From positions 186,001-250,000 of the forward strand of contig CAZPQM010000002.1 in NCBI GenBank assembly GCA_964588995.1: a stretch of 64,000 nucleotides of DNA. Direction: 5' to 3'. A model generated the notes under the pieces. That model was not told the DNA's origin. It ran no database searches and saw nothing but the letters and a program-made list of their open reading frames with translations. The stretch comes from CAZPQM01 sp964588995 (GTDB lineage Bacteria; Pseudomonadota; Alphaproteobacteria; Rickettsiales; UBA8987). A program made the position numbers and the translations under genes. This document shows, in pieces, positions 25,297 to 34,319 of the stretch (position 1 is the stretch's first letter; each line of letters starts with the position of its first letter).

Positions 25297-26085
25297 TTAC
25301 TTATCTCGTATTTTTATTCTAGCAGATTCGCGGATTTTTGCCATCCGTAACATGCGCCCGAAAGCATAAAGGCGGCTTGCGGTGATGCCATCAATGCCAT
25401 AAAAACACCATCCGCGCAATATATACGCTTTCCAGAAGGCGAGCGTTGGCTCCAGCAGTAGCCGTAAGCGGGAGGGTTTTCTGCCGCGTTTGAGGTAGTC
25501 TTCCGCCTGCATGCTGGAATAAGAATTGATTTTGCCCGCCCAATGTTCCAGCGAGCGGAATGAACGGTGGTAGAGCAGCCCTTTGAGTGTGCCGACCTTA
25601 CCGTCTTCCACCAGAACAGAGTCGTGCACAATACTGTCTTTGAATCTTGCCTTATCCTTTCGGTAAAGCCGGATGACTTTACCGGATGGCGCGAAAAATG
25701 GCGGTTTGTTTTCGTGCTGAAACAGGGTCTTATGCTTTACGCGATAGGCAACCGGCTCATTGGCATCATTTTGCTTACCGTCGGCAAATACACGTTGAAT
25801 GCTTGCTTTGAGCTCCGGGCTAACTTCTTCATCGGCATCGATATTGAGAAGCCAGTTATGCTTGCATTGTGCTTCTGCAAAGCGTTTTTGCGGGCCATAT
25901 CCCGGCCACTCGTTAAAAATGACGCGCGCCCCGAGATTGTTCGCTACCGTAACGGTTTCGTCTTCACTGCCGCTATCGACAACGATTACCTCCTCTGCCC
26001 AGTCGCGCGTACTGAGGATCGGCTTATCGATACGGTCCGCCTCGTTTTTAGCGATAATAAAGACGGAGAGGGGGAGTTTGGTCAT
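25297..26085 (-). CDS. Glycosyltransferase family 2, LPS core (WaaE/KdtX-like)
   Basis: 262 residues. N-terminal LSVFIIAKNEADRI, then VIVVDSGSEDETV and the nucleotide-sugar/metal site NIDADEEVSPEL. The length and the later YHRSFRSLEHWAGKINSYSS region fit the WaaE/KdtX type that adds a sugar to the lipopolysaccharide core. The start overlaps the stop of the upstream glycosyltransferase by four bases, so they form one operon. Confidence 0.88.
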   Translation of the reverse strand: MTKLPLSVFIIAKNEADRIDKPILSTRDWAEEVIVVDSGSEDETVTVANNLGARVIFNEWPGYGPQKRFAEAQCKHNWLLNIDADEEVSPELKASIQRVFADGKQNDANEPVAYRVKHKTLFQHENKPPFFAPSGKVIRLYRKDKARFKDSIVHDSVLVEDGKVGTLKGLLYHRSFRSLEHWAGKINSYSSMQAEDYLKRGRKPSRLRLLLEPTLAFWKAYILRGWCFYGIDGITASRLYAFGRMLRMAKIRESARIKIRDK

Positions 26086-27233
26086 GACAGAGGCTCCAGT
26101 TCCATCACTTCACGGTACACATCAAGGGTTTTAGTGCACATCGTTTCCAGCGAAAAATACGTTTCCACATGCGTGCGGGCGGCCTGAGCAATCGCCTCTT
26201 TGCGCGATGCATCGAGCTGGAGAAGCTGACGCAGCGTCTCGGCTAACGATCCGGGGTCGTCATGCGCAAACAAAAACCCGGTTTCGCGGTTGAGGATTGA
26301 CTCACGGAAGCCGCCTAAGTCACTCGCGACGCAGAGCCTGCCCATAGCAGCGGCTTCAATGGGGATGCGCCCGAAGGCTTCCGGCTCCTGTGAAGGAGCA
26401 ACAACAATGTCACTCCGTGCGAACGCTGCCGGCATATCGCTCAGGCTATCTATTAACCGAATGTAGCGCTCATCCAGATAGGTGCGGATGTAGCGTTTCA
26501 GCTCGCGTACATAATCCTCATGGCCGGAAAATTTACCGGCGAGTACGGCATAGTAGGGCAGGTCAAGCTGACGTAAAGCCTCTAAAAACAGGAATTGACC
26601 TTTCCACCTCGTAAAACGCGCCGGGAGAAACAGCACAGGTAGTGTTTGCTCCTTTCCGAAATACGGGTTGAGCGCCTCCAGCCTATGAGAAGACATTGCA
26701 TCAGGGCTAAACTGTGATAGGTCGACACCCCGGTGTATCAGTCTGACCTTGCTTAAATCAATATAGTAAATATTTTTAATATGCGACTGGATATGCTTAG
26801 AAATTGCGATGACAATTTGTCCTTTTGTCATGATGTTGTTATAGCGGCGCTTGATAAAATGCTGATGCCCGTAGGTGCCGTGAAAGGTCGTGACGAAGCG
26901 GCATTTGCTTCGCTTTGCCGCCAGATAGGCGGACCATGCCGGGGCGCGTGAGCGTGCGTGGATGAGGTCAATATTCCGCTCCGTTACCAGCCGTGCGAGC
27001 CTTTTCGCATTGGCGCGCATTTGCAGCGGATGTTTGCTGCCCAGCGGCAAGGTAATATGCTCAATCGCGTGTTGTTTTAGCACTTCAACCAGCTTTCCGC
27101 CTGCCGAAGCGACCAAGGGCCGCATTCCGGCCTGCTTTTGTGCGATAGCGATCTCAAGCGTACCGCGTTCGACGCCGCCGGAAATCAGTTGCGGCAGAAC
27201 CTGTAAAACCGTTATGGTGCGTTGCGTTGTCAT
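26082..27233 (-). CDS. Glycosyltransferase family 4
   Basis: A 383-residue GT-B enzyme. The N-terminal LQVLPQLISGGVERGTLEIA binds the acceptor side. The C-terminal domain contains LFLPARFTRWKGQFLFLEAL and the EX7E donor motif PEAFGRIPIEAAAMG. It is likely to act in lipopolysaccharide or other envelope glycan assembly, as its two downstream neighbours do. The sugar is unknown. It is divergent from the alpha/beta hydrolase gene; the start codons are close together. Confidence 0.9.
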   Translation of the reverse strand: MTTQRTITVLQVLPQLISGGVERGTLEIAIAQKQAGMRPLVASAGGKLVEVLKQHAIEHITLPLGSKHPLQMRANAKRLARLVTERNIDLIHARSRAPAWSAYLAAKRSKCRFVTTFHGTYGHQHFIKRRYNNIMTKGQIVIAISKHIQSHIKNIYYIDLSKVRLIHRGVDLSQFSPDAMSSHRLEALNPYFGKEQTLPVLFLPARFTRWKGQFLFLEALRQLDLPYYAVLAGKFSGHEDYVRELKRYIRTYLDERYIRLIDSLSDMPAAFARSDIVVAPSQEPEAFGRIPIEAAAMGRLCVASDLGGFRESILNRETGFLFAHDDPGSLAETLRQLLQLDASRKEAIAQAARTHVETYFSLETMCTKTLDVYREVMELEPLS

Positions 27234-27256
27234 ATTGGGATACAGGAGCTAGCACT

Positions 27257-28048
27257 ATGGCGAAGAAACCGCAAGAAATCAAACGGGATGATGGTCATTT
27301 TATCGCCTACCACCAGCATACACCGAAACAACCCGCGACGGAGTTCGGTATCGTATTTTGTGGCGGGTATATGTCAGATATGCAGGGGTCGAAAGCGGTT
27401 TTCTTAGAGGAACTCTGCAAAGAGCAGGCCATCCCCTACACGCGTTTTGATTATTTCGGGCATGGCGAATCGTCCGGAGAATTTACCGAAGGTACTATCG
27501 GGCGCTGGAAAGACGACGTGCTGTTTGTGCTGGAGCATCTCTGTAACGCGCCGCAAGTGCTGATCGGTTCCAGCCTGGGGGGGTGGCTGGTGTTGCTCGC
27601 GGCGCTGCAAAAGCCAGAGAAGGTAAAAGCTGTTGTTGGTATCGCAGCAGCACCGGATTTCACGGAAGACTTGATGTGGAGCGCCTTTGATGAAGAGCAG
27701 AAGCGCATCTTACGGGAAGAGGGCGTCTATCATCTGCCGAGCGATTATTGTAATGACCCGTTGGCAGAGCCTGAGCCTTACCCCATCACCCTGCAGCTGA
27801 TCGAGGAAGGGCGCAACCATTTGCTGTTGGCTGATAATAAGCCGATTGCGCTTCACTGCCCGCTGCTGCTCGTTCAGGGGATGCAGGATGCGGACGTGCC
27901 CTATGAAACGGCGCTCCGCATCGCCCGTGCCGTTTCGCATGAGCACGTGGATATCGTACTGCAAAAAGAGGGGGATCATCGAATGTCATCTGCATCATCT
28001 CTTGGCTTGTTAGAGTCAAACCTGCTGCATCTGGTAAAAACGCTTTGA
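27257..28048 (+). CDS. Alpha/beta hydrolase (ABHD10/thioesterase-like)
   Basis: 263 residues from the ATG at 27257, which has AGGAG eight bases upstream. The earlier in-frame start at 27227 lies inside the divergent gene and has no such site. The catalytic triad is visible: Ser in the nucleophile elbow GSSLGGW, Asp in GMQDADVP and His in EGDHRMSS. FDYFGHGESSGEF is the oxyanion region. No signal peptide, so it is cytoplasmic. It resembles the acyl-protein thioesterase/ABHD10 group, but the substrate is unknown. Confidence 0.85.
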   Translation: MAKKPQEIKRDDGHFIAYHQHTPKQPATEFGIVFCGGYMSDMQGSKAVFLEELCKEQAIPYTRFDYFGHGESSGEFTEGTIGRWKDDVLFVLEHLCNAPQVLIGSSLGGWLVLLAALQKPEKVKAVVGIAAAPDFTEDLMWSAFDEEQKRILREEGVYHLPSDYCNDPLAEPEPYPITLQLIEEGRNHLLLADNKPIALHCPLLLVQGMQDADVPYETALRIARAVSHEHVDIVLQKEGDHRMSSASSLGLLESNLLHLVKTL

Positions 28049-28072
28049 TTGCCTGTTGAACTGCTTTATACT
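28045..28072 (+). promoter_or_regulatory. Promoter candidate directly before the cysteine-repeat gene
   Basis: TTGATT (28045-28050) and TATACT (28067-28072), 16 bases apart. The ATG of the next gene is at 28081, so the transcript would have almost no leader. No Shine-Dalgarno sequence is visible. Confidence 0.45.
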
Positions 28073-28080
28073 TAGCTTAT

Positions 28081-29160
28081 ATGCATATTATTGCTTTCAT
28101 ACTGATATTATTACTTTTTCCGTTTGCTGGATATGCGCAGAATTATTGTGAGCCCGGTATGATCCGATGTGCTCCGTTACAGGATTTTCCGGAGAAATAT
28201 AACCGCTGTATCGAACTTGCCTGTGATCCTGCTTACTTGCGCGCTCAGCGTGAAAAAGCGCGGCAAAGGCTCGAAGGTCAAAAAACGAACGAAGCGATCA
28301 CCGAAGGTATGGAAACGTGTGATAATGGGCTGCGCCGATGTGAAAATTTGCGCAACGAGCCGGCCGCTTATTGGATCTGTATGGAAAAAACCTGTAGTTC
28401 TCCCATTCTGGCAGAAGCAGACCCGGCCTGTGAGCGTGGCAAACAGGCGTGTGCATCACGAGTCGAAGAATATACACGCTGTGTTAATTTGATTTGTAAA
28501 AACCCTCCCGGTTTTAATCGGGCGTGTGAAGCAGGTAAAAGGCAATGCGTGCGGCCATTGCGTAATTATTGGAATTGTGTGTACAAACAATGCCTTGGCG
28601 ATACGGATCAATTCATACGTGAAGCAAGAAAACAAGAGCCGGCAAAGCCCAGAAAAAGGGAATCTCAAGCTGACGAAGCAGATCGTGAGTATGCGGGTGA
28701 TCCGATACCGGGGCTGCCGATGTCAATGGCAGATGTTCCAGAAGGTGTGAGCCTAGAGCATTATGTTCTAGGTACGTTACCCGGCAGGATGTTGCATAAA
28801 TCGCCAACGGCCATGTTGGAATGCATGATGCCGGATGCAAAGCTGTTTTGTTGGTCGAACGATATGTCGAGCTGTTTCTGTAATGATGGCACGCGTCCGC
28901 TCCGCGTGCGAAAAAAGGAATATACTGTATATGAAGAGACCTTCCCGCATTTATCTTATAATTTCTGGCGTCCATTCATGACATTAGTTAATCCACGCAG
29001 TGCACCCCAGAACGTTCGAGCATTGCAGGAGTTGCATAAAGACGCAGAAAAGCTCTTAGAAAATATTCGTGAAGCTGAGGCTTATCTAGCCAAAGAACGC
29101 AGGCGCAAAGAATTGAGACGCCGGCGCGAGGTTCGTGAGCGTGAGGCGCAGGAGCAATAG
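28081..29160 (+). CDS. Secreted protein with four tandem Cys repeats (C-x6-C-x9-12-C-x4-C), unknown function
   Basis: 359 residues, not recognised as a known family. A signal peptide (1-19, ending GYA) is followed by four repeats with cysteines at 23/30/43/48, 80/87/100/105, 117/124/134/139 and 149/156/166/171. Each repeat has an aromatic residue two or three positions before the third cysteine (for example EKYNRCIELAC and RNYWNCVYKQC). A second region has Cys248, 257, 265 and 267. The C-terminus (about 313-359) is strongly charged and helical, probably a coiled coil. The layout suggests a periplasmic or exported disulfide-bonded protein. It lies upstream of fabD by chance or as a separate unit. 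Confidence 0.75.
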   Translation: MHIIAFILILLLFPFAGYAQNYCEPGMIRCAPLQDFPEKYNRCIELACDPAYLRAQREKARQRLEGQKTNEAITEGMETCDNGLRRCENLRNEPAAYWICMEKTCSSPILAEADPACERGKQACASRVEEYTRCVNLICKNPPGFNRACEAGKRQCVRPLRNYWNCVYKQCLGDTDQFIREARKQEPAKPRKRESQADEADREYAGDPIPGLPMSMADVPEGVSLEHYVLGTLPGRMLHKSPTAMLECMMPDAKLFCWSNDMSSCFCNDGTRPLRVRKKEYTVYEETFPHLSYNFWRPFMTLVNPRSAPQNVRALQELHKDAEKLLENIREAEAYLAKERRRKELRRRREVREREAQEQ

Positions 29161-29226
29161 CTTCTTCCTTGTTTTCTGATCTGATACCAGTTAAGACTCC
29201 TTCTAATCATCGCCAAAGGGGATTTT

Positions 29227-30180
29227 ATGAGAGCGTTTTTCTATCCGGGCCAAGGCTCACAATCGGTGGGAATGGGTAAGGAATTGTATGACAGCTTTAC
29301 TGAGGCAAAAGAGGTGTTTCAGGAAGTGGATGATGCGCTGAGCCAAAATCTGTCACAGATAATTTTTGATGGGCCGGAGGAGACGCTCACCTTGACAGAA
29401 AATACGCAACCCGCACTCATGACGGTTTCTATTGCTGTGCAGCGAGTATTGGAAAAGCAATCCGGGCAAAATATTACCGGCTTTTGTGATGTGGTAGCGG
29501 GGCATTCGCTCGGAGAATATACGGCTTTGTGTGCGGCCGGTACGTTCAGTCTGGCAGATACGGCACGACTGCTTAAAACGCGCGGAACAGCTATGCAGCA
29601 GGCGGTTCCAAACGGGCAGGGTGCGATGGCGGCTATTATCGGGCTATCGCTGGAAGATTGTCAGGCGGTTACGGAGCATGTAGCAAAGGCTACGGGCGGT
29701 GTGTGCGAAATCGCTAATGATAATGCGGACGGGCAGGTGGTGATTAGCGGAGCGAAAGCGGCCGTTGAAGCGGCTGAGGCGATTGCGCAGGGGCAGGGGG
29801 CGAAAAAATTTGTGCTATTGAAAGTGAGTGCGCCTTTTCATTGCAGCCTGATGCAACCGGCGGCCGAAAGGATGCAACAGGCGCTTAGTGAGGTGACATG
29901 CATATCTCCGCGCGTACCGCTGATGGCAAATGTTACGGCTGAAATGACGCAGGATCCTGATGCAATACGTAAACAGCTGGTGGAGCAGGTAACCGGCCGG
30001 GTGCGGTGGCGTGAGTCCATGCTCGCCTTAAGCTCACGAGGACTTGCGGCGGCTACGGAAGTGGGATCCGGTAAGGTGCTTACAGGGCTTATTCGCAGGG
30101 TGAACCGTAAGCTTCCCGCAGAAACGCTGCTAACGCCGGACGATATTGAGCGTTTCTTAGAAGCAAGCATCGCAGCATAA
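29227..30180 (+). CDS. fabD: Malonyl-CoA:ACP transacylase FabD
   Basis: A 317-residue enzyme that moves malonyl groups to acyl carrier protein. It begins FFYPGQGSQSVGMG; the active-site serine lies in VAGHSLGEYTALC and the histidine in SAPFHCSLM. AAAGGGGA precedes the ATG. It is the first gene of fabD-fabG-acpP-fabF-mltG, all on the plus strand. Confidence 0.97.
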   Translation: MRAFFYPGQGSQSVGMGKELYDSFTEAKEVFQEVDDALSQNLSQIIFDGPEETLTLTENTQPALMTVSIAVQRVLEKQSGQNITGFCDVVAGHSLGEYTALCAAGTFSLADTARLLKTRGTAMQQAVPNGQGAMAAIIGLSLEDCQAVTEHVAKATGGVCEIANDNADGQVVISGAKAAVEAAEAIAQGQGAKKFVLLKVSAPFHCSLMQPAAERMQQALSEVTCISPRVPLMANVTAEMTQDPDAIRKQLVEQVTGRVRWRESMLALSSRGLAAATEVGSGKVLTGLIRRVNRKLPAETLLTPDDIERFLEASIAA

Positions 30181-30201
30181 ACTTAAGATGTAAGGTGTAA
30201 T

Positions 30202-30942
30202 ATGATGGAATTAAATGATAAAACGGTATTGGTTACCGGAGCGACCGGGGGGATAGGCAGGGCGATTGTAGAACGGTTGCTGCAGGACGGGGCAACGGTA
30301 GTCGGATCTGGAACACGGCAGGAAAAACTGGAACAGTTGAAACAAGAGCTCGATAATGAGCGTTTTCATATACATGCTGCGGATCTGAGTGACGGGGATG
30401 CGATTAACGAGCTGGTAAAATTCGCGGAAGGCGTGGCGGATGGTGTCGATATTCTGGTTTGTAATGCCGGTGTGACCAAAGACAACCTGACCATGCGCAT
30501 GAGTGAGGAAGATTTTGCGACTGTACTCGACATCAACTTGAAAGCGCCGTTTCTGCTGGCAAAAGCCCTGATGCGCCCGATGATGAAACGTAAATTCGGC
30601 CGGGTGATAACCATCGGTTCGGTGGTGGGCACCGCGGGTAATCCCGGGCAGGCAAACTATGTTGCATCGAAGGCCGGTCTGGCTGGCTTGGTAAAGAGCC
30701 TTGCATTGGAAACAGCGAGTCGGGGACTAACCTATAATAATGTAGCGCCGGGTTTTATACGTACGGCGATGACGGATGCGCTGAACGACGAGCAGAAGAA
30801 CGGCATGCTGGCCAAAATCCCAGTCGGCTATTTCGGTGAGCCGGCGGATGTGGCAGGTGTAGTGCGGTTTTTAGCGAGTGAGGATGCGCGCTATGTGACT
30901 GGTCAGACAATCCATGTAAATGGTGGCATGGTAATGGTATAA
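30202..30942 (+). CDS. fabG: 3-oxoacyl-[ACP] reductase FabG
   Basis: A 246-residue short-chain dehydrogenase that makes the NADPH-dependent reduction in each elongation cycle. It has the cofactor motif VTGATGGIGRAI, NAG at VCNAGVTKDNL, and the Ser-Tyr-Lys triad in GSVVGTAGNPGQ and NYVASKAG. The end HVNGGMVMV is typical. Starts at 30202 and 30205 (two consecutive ATGs) are both possible. Confidence 0.97.
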   Translation: MMELNDKTVLVTGATGGIGRAIVERLLQDGATVVGSGTRQEKLEQLKQELDNERFHIHAADLSDGDAINELVKFAEGVADGVDILVCNAGVTKDNLTMRMSEEDFATVLDINLKAPFLLAKALMRPMMKRKFGRVITIGSVVGTAGNPGQANYVASKAGLAGLVKSLALETASRGLTYNNVAPGFIRTAMTDALNDEQKNGMLAKIPVGYFGEPADVAGVVRFLASEDARYVTGQTIHVNGGMVMV

Positions 30943-30957
30943 AGTAGCCGATAGCGC

Positions 30958-30986
30958 TTGCAATTCGATCTGTCTCCCTGTAATAG
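30958..30986 (+). promoter_or_regulatory. Promoter candidate for acpP-fabF
   Basis: TTGCAA (30958-30963) and TAATAG (30981-30986), 17 bases apart, in the 131-base gap before acpP. This would give acpP, whose product is needed in excess, its own transcript. Confidence 0.4.
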
Positions 30987-31073
30987 ATATCGCCTTAGTA
31001 GGATAAATAGGCTTTTACATTGCACGATTATCGTGTAAAAAAGCGATTACCAATGAACATAAGGGGTTTGAAT

Positions 31074-31307
31074 ATGAGTGATATTCAGGAACGCGTAGTA
31101 AAAATCGTATCCGAGCATTTAGATGTTGAAGAGGGCAAAGTATCCCCGGGTGCGAGCTTTACCGATGATCTGGGTGCTGACAGTCTGGACCAGGTCGAGC
31201 TGGTCATGGCCTTTGAGGAAGAATTCGGTATCGAAATTCCTGATGATGCTGCCGAAAAAATCACGACGGTGGATGATGCGGTACAGTTTATTCAATCTGC
31301 TGCCTAA
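31074..31307 (+). CDS. acpP: Acyl carrier protein
   Basis: 77 residues from the ATG at 31074. The phosphopantetheine serine lies in DLGADSLDQVEL. The protein is acidic, starts MSDIQERVVKIVSEHL and ends VQFIQSAA, all typical. An 18-residue upstream extension of the open frame does not match the family, and AAGGGG precedes the chosen ATG. Confidence 0.97.
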   Translation: MSDIQERVVKIVSEHLDVEEGKVSPGASFTDDLGADSLDQVELVMAFEEEFGIEIPDDAAEKITTVDDAVQFIQSAA

Positions 31308-31331
31308 TAACCCAATTCTTTTTCTGTTTGT

Positions 31332-32597
31332 ATGATGAGACGAGTTGCCGTTACAGGGCTGGGTCTGGTAACGCCGCTTGGCTGTAGCGTGGAGTCGAGC
31401 TGGAAGCGTTTGCTTAATGGAGATTCTGCCATTTCGCATATCAGCCGATTTGATGCTAGTGATATTTCTTGCCGTGTAGCGGCTGAAATACCGCTGGGCG
31501 ACGGCGAGCATGCGTTCAACTACGAAAACTGGATCAGCCGCAAAGAGACCAAGATGATGGATCTCTTTATTCAGTTTGGTATGGCGGCGGCGATTGACGC
31601 GGTCGAAGATTCGGGATGGAAGCCAGACGACGAGCACTCGCTGAGACGGACCGGTGTTCAGATCGGTTCCGGTATCGGGGGATTGCAGGAGATTGAGCGC
31701 AATTCGTTCCTCATGGAAGAAAAAGGTTACAAGCGCTTAAGCCCATTCTTTATTCCGTCGACACTTATCAACCTGATTTCAGGCCATGTTTCGATGAAAT
31801 ACGGTTTCCGCGGCCCGAATCATTCCGCCGTTACCGCCTGTTCGACCGGCGTGCATGCGATTACGGATGCGGCACGTCTGATTATGACCGGTGAAGCGGA
31901 TGTGATGGTCGCCGGGAGTGCCGAAGCGGCGATTTGTCCGATTGGTGTGGGTGGCTTTGCCGCTGCGCGCGCGCTGTCTACCGGTTATAACGACACCCCG
32001 GAGAAAGCTTCCCGCCCATGGGATAAGGGGCGTGACGGCTTTGTCATGGGAGAAGGCGCCGGCATTGTCGTGCTTGAGGAATTGGAATCTGCGAAAAAGC
32101 GTGGCGCTAAAATCTATGCGGAAGTAGCAGGGTTTGGCCTGTCGGGCGATGCATATCATATCACCTCGCCGCATCCTGAAGGCCGCGGCGCCTTTGATGC
32201 GATGGAAAATGCGCTCAATCATGGTGGCGTGAACGCAGAAGAGGTGGATTACATCAACGCGCACGGCACCTCTACGCCGCTCGGCGATATGATTGAGTTC
32301 GGAGCGGTCAAGCGCTTATTCGGCTCGCATATGAAGTCACTTTCCATGTCCTCCACCAAATCGGCGATTGGGCATTTGCTCGGCGGCGCGGGAAGCGTGG
32401 AATCGATCTTTGCCATTCTTGCCATCCGCGATAACGTTGTTCCGCCAACGCTCAACCTGGAAGAACCGGAAGAGGAAACGGAAGGTATTGATCTCGTGCC
32501 GAATCAGGCGAAGGAGCGTAGCGTGAAAGTGGCGTTATCCAACTCGTTCGGCTTCGGTGGCACCAATGCGTCCGTGATATTCAGGGCAGTTGAGTAA
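31332..32597 (+). CDS. fabF: 3-oxoacyl-[ACP] synthase II FabF
   Basis: A 421-residue elongating condensing enzyme. The Cys-His-His triad is seen in TACSTGVHAI, NAHGTSTPLGD and SAIGHLLGGAGS. The N-terminal RRVAVTGLGLVTPLG and C-terminal NSFGFGGTNASVIF are standard. The stop overlaps the mltG start (TAATG). Confidence 0.97.
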   Translation: MMRRVAVTGLGLVTPLGCSVESSWKRLLNGDSAISHISRFDASDISCRVAAEIPLGDGEHAFNYENWISRKETKMMDLFIQFGMAAAIDAVEDSGWKPDDEHSLRRTGVQIGSGIGGLQEIERNSFLMEEKGYKRLSPFFIPSTLINLISGHVSMKYGFRGPNHSAVTACSTGVHAITDAARLIMTGEADVMVAGSAEAAICPIGVGGFAAARALSTGYNDTPEKASRPWDKGRDGFVMGEGAGIVVLEELESAKKRGAKIYAEVAGFGLSGDAYHITSPHPEGRGAFDAMENALNHGGVNAEEVDYINAHGTSTPLGDMIEFGAVKRLFGSHMKSLSMSSTKSAIGHLLGGAGSVESIFAILAIRDNVVPPTLNLEEPEEETEGIDLVPNQAKERSVKVALSNSFGFGGTNASVIFRAVE

Positions 32598-33598
32598 TGT
32601 CCCGGTTATTCCGGGCGAAGCGACATTTTCTCCTCTATAAATGGCTTGTATTACCGCTAGTTCTGGCGTTATTGTTCATGGCGGCTGCCATCTATTATTA
32701 TCCCCGTTTTCCGGGACCGAATACACATGCTACGCAGGTCATCATTCCTAAAGGGCAATCCACCTACGGTACGATCGTTCAGCTGCATAAGCAGACCTTG
32801 ATCCGTTCACCAGAGGCGTTCAAACTGTATTATAAGCTTCGCTATGAAGGCGAGCCGTTTGTTGCCGGGGAATATATCGTTCCCAGCCGGGCCACGCCGA
32901 ATCAGATTATTCAGTTGTTTTTATCCGGCGATGTTGTGGAACGGCGCGTCACTGTGCTTGAGGGACAGACCGTGCATCAGGTGTTGGAGCAGCTCGCAGA
33001 AGTAGAAGGGCTGGAGGGGCCAATCATCGGGCCGTTTAAGGAAGGTACTTTTTTTCCGGATACTTACTATTATCATTACGGCGATTCGGCGATGGAATTT
33101 ATCTATCGAATGCAGAACCGGATGAAACGCAAAGCGCGCATTATCTGGCGGAAGTATGAGGAGAACGGCCCCGGTCACCTTGATACGATCGGCGAATTAT
33201 TGACGCTCGCCTCACTGATTGAAAAAGAAACCTATCAGGATGCGGAGCGCCCGTTGGTGGCCTCCGTATTTTATAACCGTTTAAAGAAGGGGATGCGACT
33301 GCAGACCGACCCGACGGTGATTTATGCCGCCTCGGACGGGAAAGGCTATCTGGGGCGGCGAATATTAAAATCGGAATTGCGCGCCGACCATCCGTATAAT
33401 ACCTACCGGAATTATGGCCTGCCGCCCGGACCGATTGCGAACCCCGGTTTGGATTCGCTCGAAGCGGCGGCTTTTCCGGCGATAAGCGGTTATTATTTCT
33501 TCGTAGCAAATGGTAAGGGCGGGCACTGGTTCGCTAAAACCTATGCGGAACATAAGAAAAATGTAAAGAAATACCGGGAGCTTATCAGCCGGAATTAG
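32597..33598 (+). CDS. mltG: Endolytic murein transglycosylase MltG
   Basis: 333 residues. One transmembrane segment (about 15-35) anchors a periplasmic YceG domain. The catalytic glutamate lies in LASLIEKETYQ, followed by VFYNRLKKGMRLQTDPTVIYA and TYRNYGLPPGPIANPG. It cuts nascent glycan strands and so ends peptidoglycan polymerisation. The fabF-mltG join, with a TAATG overlap, is common in proteobacteria. Confidence 0.96.
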   Translation: MSRLFRAKRHFLLYKWLVLPLVLALLFMAAAIYYYPRFPGPNTHATQVIIPKGQSTYGTIVQLHKQTLIRSPEAFKLYYKLRYEGEPFVAGEYIVPSRATPNQIIQLFLSGDVVERRVTVLEGQTVHQVLEQLAEVEGLEGPIIGPFKEGTFFPDTYYYHYGDSAMEFIYRMQNRMKRKARIIWRKYEENGPGHLDTIGELLTLASLIEKETYQDAERPLVASVFYNRLKKGMRLQTDPTVIYAASDGKGYLGRRILKSELRADHPYNTYRNYGLPPGPIANPGLDSLEAAAFPAISGYYFFVANGKGGHWFAKTYAEHKKNVKKYRELISRN

Positions 33599-33611
33599 CC
33601 GGTAGTGCTCG

Positions 33612-34319
33612 TCAATGTTCCAGTAAGCGTTCGACGAGATCGGGCAGGATTTCCCCAGCCTTTCCGCGAAGATGCTCATCGAAATAGGGGCTGGTCGTTT
33701 CTTCTTCCAGATTGATCTCCAGCGTTTGTGCCTGCACATGCTTTGCAGTTGCGACAAATCCGGCAGCAGGATAAACATTGCCGGAGGTGCCGATTGCGAT
33801 AAACAGGTCGCATGTGCGCAGCTTGTTCTCGATCCTATCCATATAAAGCGGCATCTCACCGAACCACACAATGTGAGGGCGCAGCGTGCCGACTAACCCA
33901 TCCGGTGAGGTTGAATCGCAGGTGATGTCCTTAGTCCAATCGTAAATCTTGCCCGTATGAATGCAGCGCGCCTTGTTCAGTTCGCCGTGCATATGGCATA
34001 CAGGCTCGCTACCTGCACGTTCATGCAGATCATCCACATTTTGTGTCACGAGGAAGAACTCACCGGGCCATTTCGCTTGTAGTCGAGCGAGTGCGTGGTG
34101 TGCTCCGTTGGGTTCGGACGCTTTCAGCTGCCGTCGCCGCATATTGTAGAAGTCCTGAACAAGGTCGGGATCACGCTCAAAGGCTTCCGGCGTGCAGACA
34201 TCCTCAATACGGTAATTCTCCCATAAGCCGCCGGCATCGCGGAAGGTCGCAAGACCAGATTCGGCGGAGATGCCGGCGCCGGTGAGAACGACAATCTGCT
34301 CGACGTCCTTAAATTCCAT
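33612..34319 (-). CDS. cobB: Sirtuin NAD-dependent deacylase CobB
   Basis: 235 residues from the ATG at 34319. It has GAGISAESGLATFRDAGGLWENY, the catalytic histidine region HMHGEL and VWFGEMP. CobB/SIRT5-type sirtuins remove succinyl and acetyl groups from lysines. The zinc site seems reduced: only one cysteine (NKARC) remains where pairs are usual, with another at DITC and none in the CHCC-like position of E. coli CobB. It overlaps the LD-carboxypeptidase gene by 11 bases. Confidence 0.92.
   Translation of the reverse strand: MEFKDVEQIVVLTGAGISAESGLATFRDAGGLWENYRIEDVCTPEAFERDPDLVQDFYNMRRRQLKASEPNGAHHALARLQAKWPGEFFLVTQNVDDLHERAGSEPVCHMHGELNKARCIHTGKIYDWTKDITCDSTSPDGLVGTLRPHIVWFGEMPLYMDRIENKLRTCDLFIAIGTSGNVYPAAGFVATAKHVQAQTLEINLEEETTSPYFDEHLRGKAGEILPDLVERLLEH

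Noticed and set aside
25567..26187. 206-codon plus-strand frame over the glycosyltransferase genes
   Set aside because: Antisense shadow of two recognised genes.
31779..32264. 161-codon minus-strand frame over fabF
   Set aside because: Antisense shadow; fabF is unambiguous there.
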